From Streptomyces albireticuli (GTDB lineage: Bacteria; Actinomycetota; Actinomycetes; Streptomycetales; Streptomycetaceae): DNA of 64,000 nt. Under the pieces are notes generated by a model that worked only from the letters and a program-made list of their open reading frames with translations, did no database searches and was not told where the DNA came from. The stretch is from contig NZ_JAJQQS010000017.1 of the NCBI RefSeq assembly GCF_021228125.1, positions 124,001-188,000 of the forward strand, written 5' to 3'. Positions 1 through 10,674 of this stretch are shown here, one piece after another. Made by a program: the position numbers and the translations under genes. How positions within the stretch are numbered: position 1 is the first letter of the stretch; the number at the start of each line of letters is the position of its first letter.

Positions 1-211
1 CCGTCGATTACGGGCCAGCCGCACCAGGCATGGGCGAAGTCTCCAGCCTGATGGGCAAACATCGTGCACGCTTGGTAACCCGGCGAACATGCCAGCGGCG
101 GTACCAGACTTGACCGGTACCGCCGCAACCCCTGTCCGGACCCCGCACCCCTCGCGGAGGCGGTCACCGCACCGCTCCGGGCCCGCAGCGGGGCCCGGCG
201 GCCGGGTGGGG
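1..211. other. Left window edge, no firm gene
   Basis: No complete gene is seen. On the minus strand an ATG at 62-60 opens a frame to the window edge (about 20 codons, beginning MFAHQAGDFAH). I do not recognise it and it may be chance. The Fic-like gene read on the minus strand ends at 212, so this stretch also holds its 3' flank. Confidence 0.3.
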
Positions 212-1033
212 TCAGGCGGCGCCCCGCTGGAGCGCCTCGCACACCGCCACACTCTCGCGGACCCCCAGCTCGACCGCACGGCCGCAATGCGAGATCCAGG
301 CCGCGACCCCTTCCGGAGTCCCCGACACATACCCCTCGAGCGCCGTCGCATAGGCCGTACGGCCCAACTCGGCGTGTCCCACCTCGGCCGGGCAGATCGA
401 CTTCGGGTCGAGGCCGCTGCCGACGAGCACGATCCGCTCGGCGGCCCGCGCGACCAGCCCGTTGCACGACCCGAACGGGCGCAGCGCGAGAAGTTCGCCG
501 TGCACCACGGCCGCCGTCACCAACGCCGGGGCCTCGCTGCCCGCGAGGAGCAGACCGGCCAGGCCTTCCAGCCGCCCCGCCACCTCGCCGGCGCTCGGCA
601 GCGGCAGCTCGATCTGCGGCTCGTCGACCGGCTCGCCCGCCAGCCGGGGCCGCCCCACCGTCTCATCGGCCCGGGCTCCGCTCGCCGCCACCAGATGCAG
701 CCTGGCCAGCACCCGCAGCGGCGACTGCCGCCACACGCTCAGCAGCTGACCCGCCTCGGCCGTCAGTCGCAGGGCCGCGCCCACCGTCCGCGGCCCCCCC
801 TCGACGCTGAAGTCGGAGCGGCGGCGCACTTCTTCGAGCTCCCAGTCGGCGCCGGACAGCGCCGCCGAGCCGCGCGCACCCCGCAGCGCGGCCTCGGAGG
901 CGATCTCATTGCTGCGGCGGCGCATCACCCGGTGGCCGTAGACGCGGTCCACCGCCTTGCGCACGGAGTCCACGGAGTCGGCCACGCCCGGGAGCGAGCC
1001 CAGGGCGGCGAGCGGATCGGCTGTCGTACTCAT
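212..1033 (-). CDS. Fic-like protein with degenerate active site
   Basis: 273-residue mostly helical protein that resembles the Fic/Doc fold. Residues 185-196 read RPFGSCNGLVAR, aligning with the Fic core HPFxx(G/A)NGRxxR. The catalytic His is Arg, and the Arg that contacts phosphate is Leu. A segment near residues 51-62 (RGARGSAALSG) sits where Fic proteins carry their regulatory helix. Fic enzymes transfer AMP or similar groups to protein hydroxyls; with these substitutions transfer is unlikely, so a structural or binding role is inferred. Streptomyces relatives are often labelled oxidoreductase, which nothing in the sequence supports. It is divergent from the ATPase gene at 1134 and shares a roughly 100-bp promoter region with it. 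The fold assignment is moderate; that the ORF is coding is fairly sure. Confidence 0.7.
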   Translation of the reverse strand: MSTTADPLAALGSLPGVADSVDSVRKAVDRVYGHRVMRRRSNEIASEAALRGARGSAALSGADWELEEVRRRSDFSVEGGPRTVGAALRLTAEAGQLLSVWRQSPLRVLARLHLVAASGARADETVGRPRLAGEPVDEPQIELPLPSAGEVAGRLEGLAGLLLAGSEAPALVTAAVVHGELLALRPFGSCNGLVARAAERIVLVGSGLDPKSICPAEVGHAELGRTAYATALEGYVSGTPEGVAAWISHCGRAVELGVRESVAVCEALQRGAA

Positions 1034-1133
1034 GGGTAGACCCTACGCACTTCGGGTTCACACCCCTCGAAGGAGTGGTCTTCTTCACGCGCGGCTCTCA
1101 CTTTCCGCGGCCATCACCCTACGCTTGGTGAAC

Positions 1134-2126
1134 ATGAAGATCGCTTTCGTAGGCAAGGGCGGCAGCGGCAAGACCACGCTGTCCTCCCTGTTCATCCGCC
1201 ATCTCGCCGCAGACCGCGCCCCCGTCGTCGCCGTGGACGCCGACATCAATCAGCACCTCGGGGCGGCGCTCGGGCTGGACGACGAGGCGGCCGCCGCCCT
1301 GCCCGCGATGGGCGCCCAGCTCCCTTTGATCAAGGAGTATCTGCGCGGCACCAACCCCCGGATCGCCTCCCCGGAGACGATGATCAAGACGACACCACCG
1401 GGTGAGGGCTCCCGGCTGCTGCGGATCGACGAGGACAACCCGGTCTACGAGGCGTGCGCCAGGACCGTCCCGCTGGACGACGGCGACCCGGTCCGACTGA
1501 TGGCGACCGGCCCCTTCACCGAGTCGGATCTCGGGGTGGCCTGCTATCACTCCAAGGTCGGCGCCGTGGAGCTGTGCCTCAATCACTTGGTCGACGGGCC
1601 GGGCGAGTACGTCGTCGTCGACATGACGGCGGGCAGCGACTCCTTCGCGTCCGGCATGTTCACCCGTTTCGACATGACGTTCCTGGTGGCCGAGCCCACC
1701 CGCAAGGGAGTGTCCGTCTACCGCCAGTACAAGGAGTACGCACGGGACTTCGGCGTCAGCCTGAAGGTCGTGGGCAACAAGGTGCAGGGCCCCGACGATC
1801 TGGACTTCCTCCGCGAGGAGGTCGGCGACGACCTGCTGGTGACGGTCGGGCACTCCGACTGGGTGCGCGCCATGGAGAAGGGCCGGCCGCCCCGCTTCGG
1901 GCTGCTGGAGGAGGCCAACCGCGCGGCGCTGCGCACCCTCCGGGAGACGGCGGACAGCGCGTACGAACTCCGGGACTGGCAGCGCTACACCCGCCAGATG
2001 GTGCACTTCCACCTGAAGAACGCGGAGAGCTGGGGGAACGCCCGCACGGGTGCCGACCTCGCGGCACAGGTCGACCCCTCTTTCGTACTGGACGAGCGGT
2101 GGGCCTCCGCCCCGCAGCCCGCCTGA
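1134..2126 (+). CDS. CooC/MinD-like P-loop ATPase
   Basis: 330 residues beginning with a deviant Walker A motif GKGGSGKTT (residues 7-15), where the first Lys is typical of the SIMIBI class (MinD, ParA, CooC, NifH). VVAVDADINQHLG follows as switch I and VVVDMTAG (near residue 165) as Walker B. The overall form is that of a CooC-like nickel-insertion or maturation ATPase, but no CO dehydrogenase gene is nearby, so the client is unknown. These proteins are cytosolic and dimerise around ATP. ATG at 1134 was chosen because the Walker motif should lie 5-10 residues from the start; a GTG at 1128 is also in frame. No strong Shine-Dalgarno is visible. A long hairpin terminator follows at 2175. Confidence 0.8.
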   Translation: MKIAFVGKGGSGKTTLSSLFIRHLAADRAPVVAVDADINQHLGAALGLDDEAAAALPAMGAQLPLIKEYLRGTNPRIASPETMIKTTPPGEGSRLLRIDEDNPVYEACARTVPLDDGDPVRLMATGPFTESDLGVACYHSKVGAVELCLNHLVDGPGEYVVVDMTAGSDSFASGMFTRFDMTFLVAEPTRKGVSVYRQYKEYARDFGVSLKVVGNKVQGPDDLDFLREEVGDDLLVTVGHSDWVRAMEKGRPPRFGLLEEANRAALRTLRETADSAYELRDWQRYTRQMVHFHLKNAESWGNARTGADLAAQVDPSFVLDERWASAPQPA

Positions 2127-2174
2127 CCGGCCGGGCGGCGGGGAAGCCCGGCGCCCTTCGCTCATCCCGACACC

Positions 2175-2210
2175 CAGGGCCCGGAGCTCCGCGAGGAGCT
2201 CCGGGCCCTG
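2175..2210 (+). terminator. Strong hairpin terminator
   Basis: A perfect 16-bp stem (2175-2190 with 2195-2210) and a GCGA tetraloop lie 50 bp after the ATPase stop codon. There is no U-tract, as is usual in Streptomyces. Confidence 0.8.
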
Positions 2211-2520
2211 CGCGTGCGGCCGGTCGGCCGACTCTTGGAAGGACACAGCCCACGTCCGTCTTCACGTGGGCGGTCGAACTCACGTGCACGCGCTAGGTAA
2301 AACCAGGAGAATGGCGAGCGGATAAAAGTACGCATTCACTCGATAGAAGGAACCGCGCCTTCATTCGACCGGTCGCTCTTCCTGCGATCTTTACTCTCCA
2401 TTACGATTCGTTTACCGAGAGTTGAGACAGCCCCGCCATCGCAGCACTCCCGCCGCTGCACGCCGTGACCACGACCGCGCCCCCCGCGGCCGCGCCGCCC
2501 CGACGAAGACGGGAACGACC
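2211..2520. promoter_or_regulatory. AT-richer upstream region of SulP gene
   Basis: 310 bp with no convincing gene. Positions about 2315-2425 are much lower in GC than the surroundings (for example GGATAAAAGTACG at 2319), as expected for a promoter and 5' leader of the transporter gene. A TTG-initiated extension of the transporter frame from 2422 is possible but is rich in Arg/Pro and looks non-native. Confidence 0.4.
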
Positions 2521-4833
2521 ATGCACCCTCAGCCGTCGCGGACGCATGACTCCGCACAGCCACCCCCAGCCTCACGGCAACGCCCGACAGGCCCGGAGGA
2601 CCCGCAGGGCTCGCCGCGCCGGCCCACCTGGCGGCAGGATCTCTCCGCCTCCGTGGTCATCTTCCTGATCGCCGTGCCCCTCTCCCTGGGCATCGCGCTG
2701 GCGACCGGCGCGCCGCTCCAGGCGGGGCTGATCGCGGCCGCGGTCGGCGGCATCGTCTCGGGACTGCTCGGCGGCGCGCCGCTCCAGGTCAGCGGGGCGG
2801 CCACGGGGCTGGTCGTGGTGACCGCGGAGCTGGTGCAGCGCTACGGCTGGCGGGCGACCTGCGCGATCACCGCCCTCGCCGGCCTGGTCCAACTCGCCCT
2901 CGGGGCCGCCCGGGTGGCCCGTGCCGCGCTCGCCGTCAGCCCCGCGATCGTCCACGGCATGCTCGCCGGCATCGGCGTCACGATCGCACTGGGACAGCTG
3001 CACGTCGTCCTGGGCGACAGCCCTAACAGCTCCGCGCTGGAAAACCTCGCGGCGCTGCCCGCCCAGCTGGCGGGCCTCCACCCGCCGGCCCTGCTGGTCG
3101 GGGCGATCACAGTGGCCGTGCTCATGGCCTGGCCCCATCTGCCCGGGCGCGCGGGCCGGCGGATCCGTACGGTCCCGGCGCCGCTGGCGGCCGTCGTCGT
3201 GGCCACCGCGGCGAGCGTCGGCATGGCCGTGCCCCGGGTCTCGCTGCCCCGCTGGGAGCTCCAGGCGCTGCCCGCTCTGCCGGACGGGCCGGTGCTCGGG
3301 GTCTTCGCGGCGGTCCTGACGGTCACCCTGGTCGCGAGCATGGAATCGCTGCTGTCCGCGGTGGCGGTGGACCGCCTGCGCGCCGGCCGGCCGGATCCGC
3401 ACGGCGCCCCCGCCGATCTGGACCGCGAACTGGCCGGTCAGGGCGCGGCGAACGTGGTCTCCGGGCTGCTCGGCGGGCTGCCGATCGCCGGCGGCGCGAT
3501 CCGCGGCGCGGCGAACGTCGAGGCCGGCGCCGCCACCCGGAAGTCCACCGTGCTGCACGGGGTGTGGGTCCTCGGCTGCGCGGGGCTGCTGGTCGGGGTC
3601 CTGGAGCTGATCCCGCTGGCCGCCCTGGCCGCCCTCGTCATGGCGGCCGGGGTGAAGATGGTCAGCTTTGCCCACATCAAGCATGTGCAGCGCCACCGCG
3701 AGTTCCCGATGTACGCGGCCACGCTCGGTGCCGTGGTGCTGTTCGGGGTGCTCCAGGGGCTCGCCGTCGGCATCGTGGTCACCGCTTTCCTCTCCTTGCG
3801 GCGCCTCACCCACACACGCATCACGGTCGACGAGGAGAAGGAGCTCCACATCGTCCGCGTCAGCGGACAGTTGACGTTCCTGGCGGTGCCCCGGCTGAGC
3901 CGGGCGCTGGCGCAGGTGCCCAAGGAGGCGAACGCCGTGGTGGAGCTGGGCGGCTCCTTCATGGACCACGCCGCATACGACGCCCTCCAGTCCTGGACGA
4001 ACGCCCACCGGGCCCAGGGCGGTTGGGTGACGCTCAGGGGGCGGGGCGGGCAGCCGATCGCCGAGCCCGCCAGCGCCCACGCCTGCCGGCCCTGGACCCC
4101 CTGGCGCAATCACCACTGCACCCGTCCCCGATCGGCCGAGGGCGCCCCGGGCGGGCGGCAGTTGCTGGGCGGCGTGAGCGCCTTCCAGCGGAACACCGCT
4201 CCCCTGGTCAGGGACGAGCTGGCACGGCTCGCCCGTGAGGGCCAGCGCCCGACCCAGCTCTTCCTCACCTGCGCGGATTCCCGTCTGGTCACCAGCATGA
4301 TCACCTCCAGCGGCCCGGGCGATCTCTTCACCGTGCGCAACGTCGGCAATCTGATGCCGCCCCCGGGCTCCGACGGCACCTGCGACTCGGTCGGCGCCGC
4401 CGTGGAGTACGCGGTGGAGGTCCTGCGGGTCGGCAGCATCACCGTGTGCGGGCATTCCGGCTGCGGGGCGATGCAGGCGCTGCTGGGATCGGCGGACCAG
4501 GAGCCCGGTGCGCAGCAGACCCCGCTCACCCGATGGCTGCGGCACGGCCGCCCGAGCCTGGCCCGCATGCGGCGGATCGGCAGGCTGGGCCGTGGTGAGG
4601 TCGCCCTGGCCGACCGGCCCGTGGCGGACGACGTCGAGCGGCTCGCGCTCGTCAATGTGATGCAGCAGCTCGACCACCTGATGGCGCACGCGTGCGTCGC
4701 CCGTAGGGTCGCGGAAGGGACGCTCCAGCTCCAGGGCATGTACTTCCATGTGGCCGAGGCCCAGGCATATGTGCTCGACAGCCGCTCGCGGACGTTCCAG
4801 GCCGTACGGCCCGAAGTGCTCGACACGGTCTGA
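2521..4833 (+). CDS. SulP anion transporter-STAS-carbonic anhydrase fusion
   Basis: 770 residues in three parts. Residues about 35-430 form the SulP membrane domain (many hydrophobic helices, start DLSASVVIFLIAVPLSLGIA). A STAS-like cytoplasmic domain follows at about 440-540. The C-terminal third (about 565-770) is a beta-class carbonic anhydrase with zinc ligands Cys584, His645 and Cys648 and the Asp586-Arg588 dyad in CADSR. SulP proteins exchange or import sulfate, bicarbonate or other anions; fusion to an enzyme interconverting CO2 and bicarbonate points to bicarbonate as substrate (inference). A short stretch around 4070-4130 (residues about 517-537, Pro/Cys/His rich) links STAS and anhydrase and looks less conserved. 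The start at 2521 has only a weak GGGAACG upstream; it gives a normal N-terminus. Confidence 0.9.
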   Translation: MHPQPSRTHDSAQPPPASRQRPTGPEDPQGSPRRPTWRQDLSASVVIFLIAVPLSLGIALATGAPLQAGLIAAAVGGIVSGLLGGAPLQVSGAATGLVVVTAELVQRYGWRATCAITALAGLVQLALGAARVARAALAVSPAIVHGMLAGIGVTIALGQLHVVLGDSPNSSALENLAALPAQLAGLHPPALLVGAITVAVLMAWPHLPGRAGRRIRTVPAPLAAVVVATAASVGMAVPRVSLPRWELQALPALPDGPVLGVFAAVLTVTLVASMESLLSAVAVDRLRAGRPDPHGAPADLDRELAGQGAANVVSGLLGGLPIAGGAIRGAANVEAGAATRKSTVLHGVWVLGCAGLLVGVLELIPLAALAALVMAAGVKMVSFAHIKHVQRHREFPMYAATLGAVVLFGVLQGLAVGIVVTAFLSLRRLTHTRITVDEEKELHIVRVSGQLTFLAVPRLSRALAQVPKEANAVVELGGSFMDHAAYDALQSWTNAHRAQGGWVTLRGRGGQPIAEPASAHACRPWTPWRNHHCTRPRSAEGAPGGRQLLGGVSAFQRNTAPLVRDELARLAREGQRPTQLFLTCADSRLVTSMITSSGPGDLFTVRNVGNLMPPPGSDGTCDSVGAAVEYAVEVLRVGSITVCGHSGCGAMQALLGSADQEPGAQQTPLTRWLRHGRPSLARMRRIGRLGRGEVALADRPVADDVERLALVNVMQQLDHLMAHACVARRVAEGTLQLQGMYFHVAEAQAYVLDSRSRTFQAVRPEVLDTV

Positions 4834-4951
4834 CCCGTGGAGTCCGGGCGGGAGGGTGTGCGAACGGGCCGGGCCCCGGCCCGCCGCCGTGCGGGACCCG
4901 CCTCCGTGCCCGTCCCCCGCACGCCTCCGACCTCGCACAACACCCGCATAT

Positions 4952-4967
4952 ACAGGTCTAAACCAAT
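4952..4967. promoter_or_regulatory. DasR-like (dre) site upstream of acs
   Basis: ACAGGTCTAAACCAAT matches 13 of 16 positions of the dre consensus as I remember it, A(C/G)TGGTCTAGACCA(C/G)T, bound by the GlcNAc-responsive repressor DasR. It lies about 90 bp before the acs start. GlcNAc catabolism releases acetate through NagA, so control of acs by DasR would make metabolic sense. This is inference from one imperfect site. Confidence 0.4.
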
Positions 4968-4970
4968 TTT

Positions 4971-4988
4971 TGACAACAACCCTTGTCA
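4971..4988. promoter_or_regulatory. Inverted repeat TGACAA-N6-TTGTCA
   Basis: A perfect 6+6+6 palindrome begins three bases after the dre-like site. Its left arm overlaps a TTGACA hexamer (4970-4975) that could be a -35 element for acs, so a protein bound here would block that promoter. The identity of any binder is unknown. Confidence 0.4.
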
Positions 4989-5054
4989 GGGTGTGCCCCG
5001 GGCTGATGAGCTATGGCCCGGGACACAACGGGCACCCTGGGAAAGGGAGATGTC

Positions 5055-7022
<1,968 letters not shown>

Positions 7023-7067
7023 TCCGGGAAACCGCCTGGTCGGAGCACACACCAGAGCGCGTACATA

Positions 7068-7102
7068 CGAAGGGCATCCGGCAACCCGCCGGGTGCCCTT
7101 CG
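7068..7102 (+). terminator. Terminator after acs
   Basis: A 14-bp stem (7068-7081 with 7089-7102, one G-U pair) lies 45 bp after the acs stop codon. It separates acs from nhaA. Confidence 0.75.
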
Positions 7103-7225
7103 CTCTTTCGGGCTAAGGTAAGTACTGGTCGCGTAAAGATCGCGACAAGAATCAGGGGCGCGCCGGGAAGTCTGGTCGGCACACAGCACACGTGTATCCA
7201 GTCGACCCCCAGGAGGTCCACCGCC

Positions 7226-8623
7226 GTGGCCGCGCCCAAGAACCGCCGCTCCGTCCTCCTCGGCCGGTTGCCGCTGCCCGAGCGGAATTACCTGGCCGAC
7301 GCCCTGCGTACCGAGACCGTGGGCGGTGTGCTGCTGCTGGTGGCCGCCATCGCCGCGCTGCTCTGGGCGAACACCCCGATCCGCGACAGCTACGAGTCGG
7401 TCCGCGCGTTCCACTTCGGCCCCGGCTCGCTGGGCCTGCACCTCTCGCTCCAGCACTGGGCGGCCGACGGCCTGCTCGCCGTCTTCTTCTTCGTCGCGGG
7501 CATCGAACTCAAGCGCGAGCTGGTCGCGGGCGAGCTGCGCGACCCCAAGGCGGCCATCCTCCCGGTGGTCGCCGCGGTCTGCGGCATGGCCGTGCCCGCG
7601 CTCGTCTACTTCACGGTGGCCTCCACGGGCGGCGGCTCCACGGCCGGCTGGGCCGTACCCACCGCCACCGACATCGCCTTCGCGCTCGCCGTCCTGGCCG
7701 TGATCGGCACCTCGCTGCCGTCGGCCCTGCGGGCGTTCCTGCTGACGCTCGCCGTCGTCGACGACCTCTTCGCCATCCTGATCATCGCGGTCTTCTTCAC
7801 CTCCTCGCTGAACTTCACCGCCCTCGCCCTGGCCGTCGTGGGCCTGGTGGTCTTCTGGCTGCTGCTCCGCAAGGGCGTCCGCGGCTGGTACGTCTACGTA
7901 CCGCTGGGCCTCGTGAACTGGGCGCTGATGTACAACAGCGGCGTCCACGCGACGATCGCCGGTGTCGCGATGGGCCTGATGCTGCGCTGCCACCGTCACG
8001 AGGGCGAGGCGCACTCCCCCGGCGAGCACATCGAGCACCTCGTGCGCCCCCTCTCCGCGGGCCTGGCCGTACCGCTCTTCGCCCTCTTCTCGGCGGGCGT
8101 GGCCGTCTCCGGCGGGGCGCTGTCGGACGTCTTCACCAAGCCCGAGACGCTGGGCGTGGTCCTCGGTCTGGTGGTCGGCAAGGCGGTCGGTGTCTTCGGC
8201 GGTACGTGGCTGGCGGCGCGGTTCACCAGGGCGACGCTCAACCCCGACCTCAAGTGGCCGGACGTGCTGGCCGTCGCCTCCCTCGCCGGCATCGGCTTCA
8301 CGGTGTCCCTGCTGATCGGCGAGCTCGCCTTCGACGGCGATCCGCTGATGACCGACGAGATCAAGGCCGCGGTGCTCATCGGCTCCCTGATAGCCGCGGT
8401 GCTCGCGAGCGTCCTGCTGAAGCTGCGCGACAACAAGTACCGGAAGCTCTGCGCGGACGAGGACCGTGACGAGGACCTCGACGGCATCCCCGACATCTAC
8501 GAACAGGACAATCCGGAATACCACCTTCGGATGGCCGCGATCCTGGAGGCGAAGGCGGCCGAACACAGAAGGCTGGCGGAAGTCGCCGCCGGGCGCACCA
8601 CCGGCGACGACGGTCCGGCATGA
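7226..8623 (+). CDS. nhaA: Na+/H+ antiporter NhaA
   Basis: 465-residue inner-membrane antiporter that exchanges protons for Na+ or Li+. About 11-12 hydrophobic helices are visible; the E. coli protein is 388 residues, and the extra length is mostly a hydrophilic C-terminal tail. VVDDLFAILIIAVFF contains the paired Asp179-Asp180, equivalent to Asp163-Asp164 of the E. coli ion-binding site. FFVAGIELKRELVAGEL and the helix HATIAGVAMGL are also typical. GTG at 7226 has a perfect AGGAGGT eight bases upstream (7211-7217). The charged tail after about residue 400 (DEDRDEDLDGIPDIYEQ) may be cytosolic and resembles a calcium-binding or regulatory extension, which is inference. Confidence 0.95.
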   Translation: MAAPKNRRSVLLGRLPLPERNYLADALRTETVGGVLLLVAAIAALLWANTPIRDSYESVRAFHFGPGSLGLHLSLQHWAADGLLAVFFFVAGIELKRELVAGELRDPKAAILPVVAAVCGMAVPALVYFTVASTGGGSTAGWAVPTATDIAFALAVLAVIGTSLPSALRAFLLTLAVVDDLFAILIIAVFFTSSLNFTALALAVVGLVVFWLLLRKGVRGWYVYVPLGLVNWALMYNSGVHATIAGVAMGLMLRCHRHEGEAHSPGEHIEHLVRPLSAGLAVPLFALFSAGVAVSGGALSDVFTKPETLGVVLGLVVGKAVGVFGGTWLAARFTRATLNPDLKWPDVLAVASLAGIGFTVSLLIGELAFDGDPLMTDEIKAAVLIGSLIAAVLASVLLKLRDNKYRKLCADEDRDEDLDGIPDIYEQDNPEYHLRMAAILEAKAAEHRRLAEVAAGRTTGDDGPA

Positions 8624-8690
8624 TCTGAGAGTCTTTACATCCGCTGAAAGACCGCGGACGACGAAGCTGATGACGATGAGGGAGCAGCCG

Positions 8691-9194
8691 ATGAGCGCAG
8701 CCGACGACGGTGCGGCGACCGGCACGGAGGCCGGCGCGGCAGCCGGTGCGATGGGCACGGACCGCAGCCTCGGCCAGCTGGTGGCGACGGCCACCACCGA
8801 GCTGTCCGCGCTGGTGCACGACGAGATCGCGCTGGCCAAGGCCGAGCTGCGGCAGGACGCGAAGCGGGTCGGCATCGGCGGCGGCGCGATCGCCGCGGCC
8901 GGCACGCTGGCGCTTTTCTCGCTGCCGGTGCTGAGCTTCGCGGCCGCGTACGGGATCCATAACCTCGGTCTCGGCCTGGCCTGGTCGTTCTTGATCGTCG
9001 GCGGTGCCTTCCTGCTGATCGCGGCGCTGCTGGGGCTGCTCGCGGTGGGCCGGTTCAAGAAGGTCAGCAAGCCCGAGAAGAGCATCGCTTCCGCGAAGCA
9101 GACCGCGGCGGTGCTGGGCACGGTAAAGCCGCATCCGCGGCCGCTCACAGGTACGGGTACGACGGACGCATCTGTGACACGCTCGACCGTATGA
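8691..9194 (+). CDS. Phage holin family (DUF1469-like) membrane protein
   Basis: 167 residues. An amphipathic region (residues about 20-60, SLGQLVATATTELSALVHDEIALAKAE) precedes two adjacent hydrophobic helices (about 65-120), then a basic tail. This is the layout of the actinobacterial DUF1469/holin-superfamily III proteins. Despite the family name no lysis role is expected in this core context. ATG 8691 is preferred over ATGs at 8670 and 8676 because GAGGGAG lies 6 bases before it. Its stop overlaps the start of the hydrolase gene (ATGA at 9191), so the two are translationally coupled. Confidence 0.8.
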   Translation: MSAADDGAATGTEAGAAAGAMGTDRSLGQLVATATTELSALVHDEIALAKAELRQDAKRVGIGGGAIAAAGTLALFSLPVLSFAAAYGIHNLGLGLAWSFLIVGGAFLLIAALLGLLAVGRFKKVSKPEKSIASAKQTAAVLGTVKPHPRPLTGTGTTDASVTRSTV

Positions 9195-10255
9195 CGGTGC
9201 CCGATTCCCCCGCAGCGCCCGCGTCCGACCCCGATCCCGGCGAGCCGGCCGTCCCGGCCCCGCCGGGTGGCTCGCCGAGCGGAGGCCCGGCCGTGACCGC
9301 CGGGCCGAGGGGTGCCGCCGCGTCCTCCCCGCCGCCGGCGCCCTCCCCCGCCTCGGTCGTCCGGGCCGAGGGGCCGTGGACCCACCGGGACGTCGCGGCG
9401 AACGGCGCGCGGTTCCATATCGCCGAGATGGGCGAGGGGCCGCTGGTGCTGCTGCTGCACGGCTTCCCGCAGTTCTGGTGGACGTGGCGGCACCAGCTGC
9501 CGGCGCTCGCGGAGGCGGGTTTCCGGGCCGTGGCGATGGACCTGCGCGGGGTGGGCGGCAGCGACCGCACACCGCGCGGCTACGACCCGGCGAACCTCGC
9601 CCTCGACATCACCGGCGTGATCCGCTCCCTCGGGGAGCCGGACGCCGCGCTGGTCGGCCATGACCTGGGCGGCTATCTGGCGTGGACGGCGGCGGTGATG
9701 CGCCCGAAGCTGGTGCGCAGGCTCGCGGTCTCCTCGATGCCGCACCCGCGCCGCTGGCGTTCGTCGATGCTGGCCGACGTCAAGCAGAGCGCGGCGGGCT
9801 CGTACATCTGGGGCTTCCAGCGCCCCTGGCTGCCGGAGCGCCGGCTCATCGCGGACGACGCGGCACTGGTGGGGCGGCTAGTGCGGGAGTGGTCGGGCCC
9901 CCGGATGCCGGACGACGAGGCGGTCGACACGTACCGCCACGCCATGTCGATCCCGTCGACGGCCCACTGTTCGATCGAGCCGTACCGCTGGATGGTGCGG
10001 TCGATGGCACGGCCGGACGGCCTCCAGTTCAACCGCCGGATGAAGCGCCCGGTGCGGGTGCCGACACTGCATCTGCACGGTTCCCTCGATCCGGTGATGC
10101 GCACCCGCAGCGCGGCGGGGTCCGGGGAGTACGTGGAGGCGCCCTACCGCTGGCGGCTGTTCGACGGACTCGGCCACTTCCCCCATGAGGAGGATCCGGT
10201 GGCGTTCTCGACGGAGCTGGTCAACTGGCTGAAGGACCCGGAACCCGACCGCTGA
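9191..10255 (+). CDS. Alpha/beta hydrolase, epoxide hydrolase-like
   Basis: 354 residues. After a Pro/Ala/Ser-rich N-terminal stretch (residues 1-60, probably disordered) comes a classical alpha/beta hydrolase domain. HGFPQFWWTW (from His90) forms the oxyanion region, GHDLGGYLAW carries nucleophile Asp158, and FDGLGHFPHEE near the C-terminus supplies the catalytic His. An Asp nucleophile with HGFPxFWW is the signature of epoxide hydrolases and haloalkane dehalogenases; the substrate cannot be told. It is coupled to the membrane protein upstream through an ATGA overlap. Confidence 0.88.
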   Translation: MTVPDSPAAPASDPDPGEPAVPAPPGGSPSGGPAVTAGPRGAAASSPPPAPSPASVVRAEGPWTHRDVAANGARFHIAEMGEGPLVLLLHGFPQFWWTWRHQLPALAEAGFRAVAMDLRGVGGSDRTPRGYDPANLALDITGVIRSLGEPDAALVGHDLGGYLAWTAAVMRPKLVRRLAVSSMPHPRRWRSSMLADVKQSAAGSYIWGFQRPWLPERRLIADDAALVGRLVREWSGPRMPDDEAVDTYRHAMSIPSTAHCSIEPYRWMVRSMARPDGLQFNRRMKRPVRVPTLHLHGSLDPVMRTRSAAGSGEYVEAPYRWRLFDGLGHFPHEEDPVAFSTELVNWLKDPEPDR

Positions 10256-10383
10256 GACCCCGTCGGCGCACCGCCGAGCGCGACGGAACGTCCGTTCTCC
10301 GAACGGCCAATTGCCCGGCGCATAGGCCAATCGGTGGACCCCGGGGCGATTACCGACCTTTCGGCACGGGCAATGAGCTCTGT

Positions 10384-10593
10384 ATGGGCTGGACGCACGA
10401 CTACCGAGACGTGACGCAGGAGCGGGGCGCCGAGGGCGACGCCGCAGTGGCTGTGGGCGAGGTGGCCGAGAGGACGCGGGGTGAGCACGGGCCGATGGCC
10501 GGGCCCGACCCGCTCATCGGCATCCCGCGCATCATCCGCCGGCGCGCCCGCTGGGTGTCGGCGCGGCTGCGTCACCATCCGCGCGGCCGCTGA
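10384..10593 (+). CDS. Small hypothetical protein
   Basis: 69 residues, not recognised. Third codon positions are almost all G or C, as in real genes here, and the Arg-rich C-terminus (IPRIIRRRARWVSARLRHH) could bind nucleic acid or membrane. No good Shine-Dalgarno is visible and it stands alone between the hydrolase and the convergent MarP-like gene, so it could be spurious. Confidence 0.5.
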   Translation: MGWTHDYRDVTQERGAEGDAAVAVGEVAERTRGEHGPMAGPDPLIGIPRIIRRRARWVSARLRHHPRGR

Positions 10594-10674
10594 CGGCTCG
10601 GCGGCGCTCCCACGAGCCGGACGGGTGCCCCACGGGGCACCCGCTCCCGGCCCGCCGAGGGGCCCGCACACGGC

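Noticed and set aside
1..62. Partial minus-strand gene at the left edge
   Set aside because: Only about 20 codons are visible and not recognised, so it is not called.
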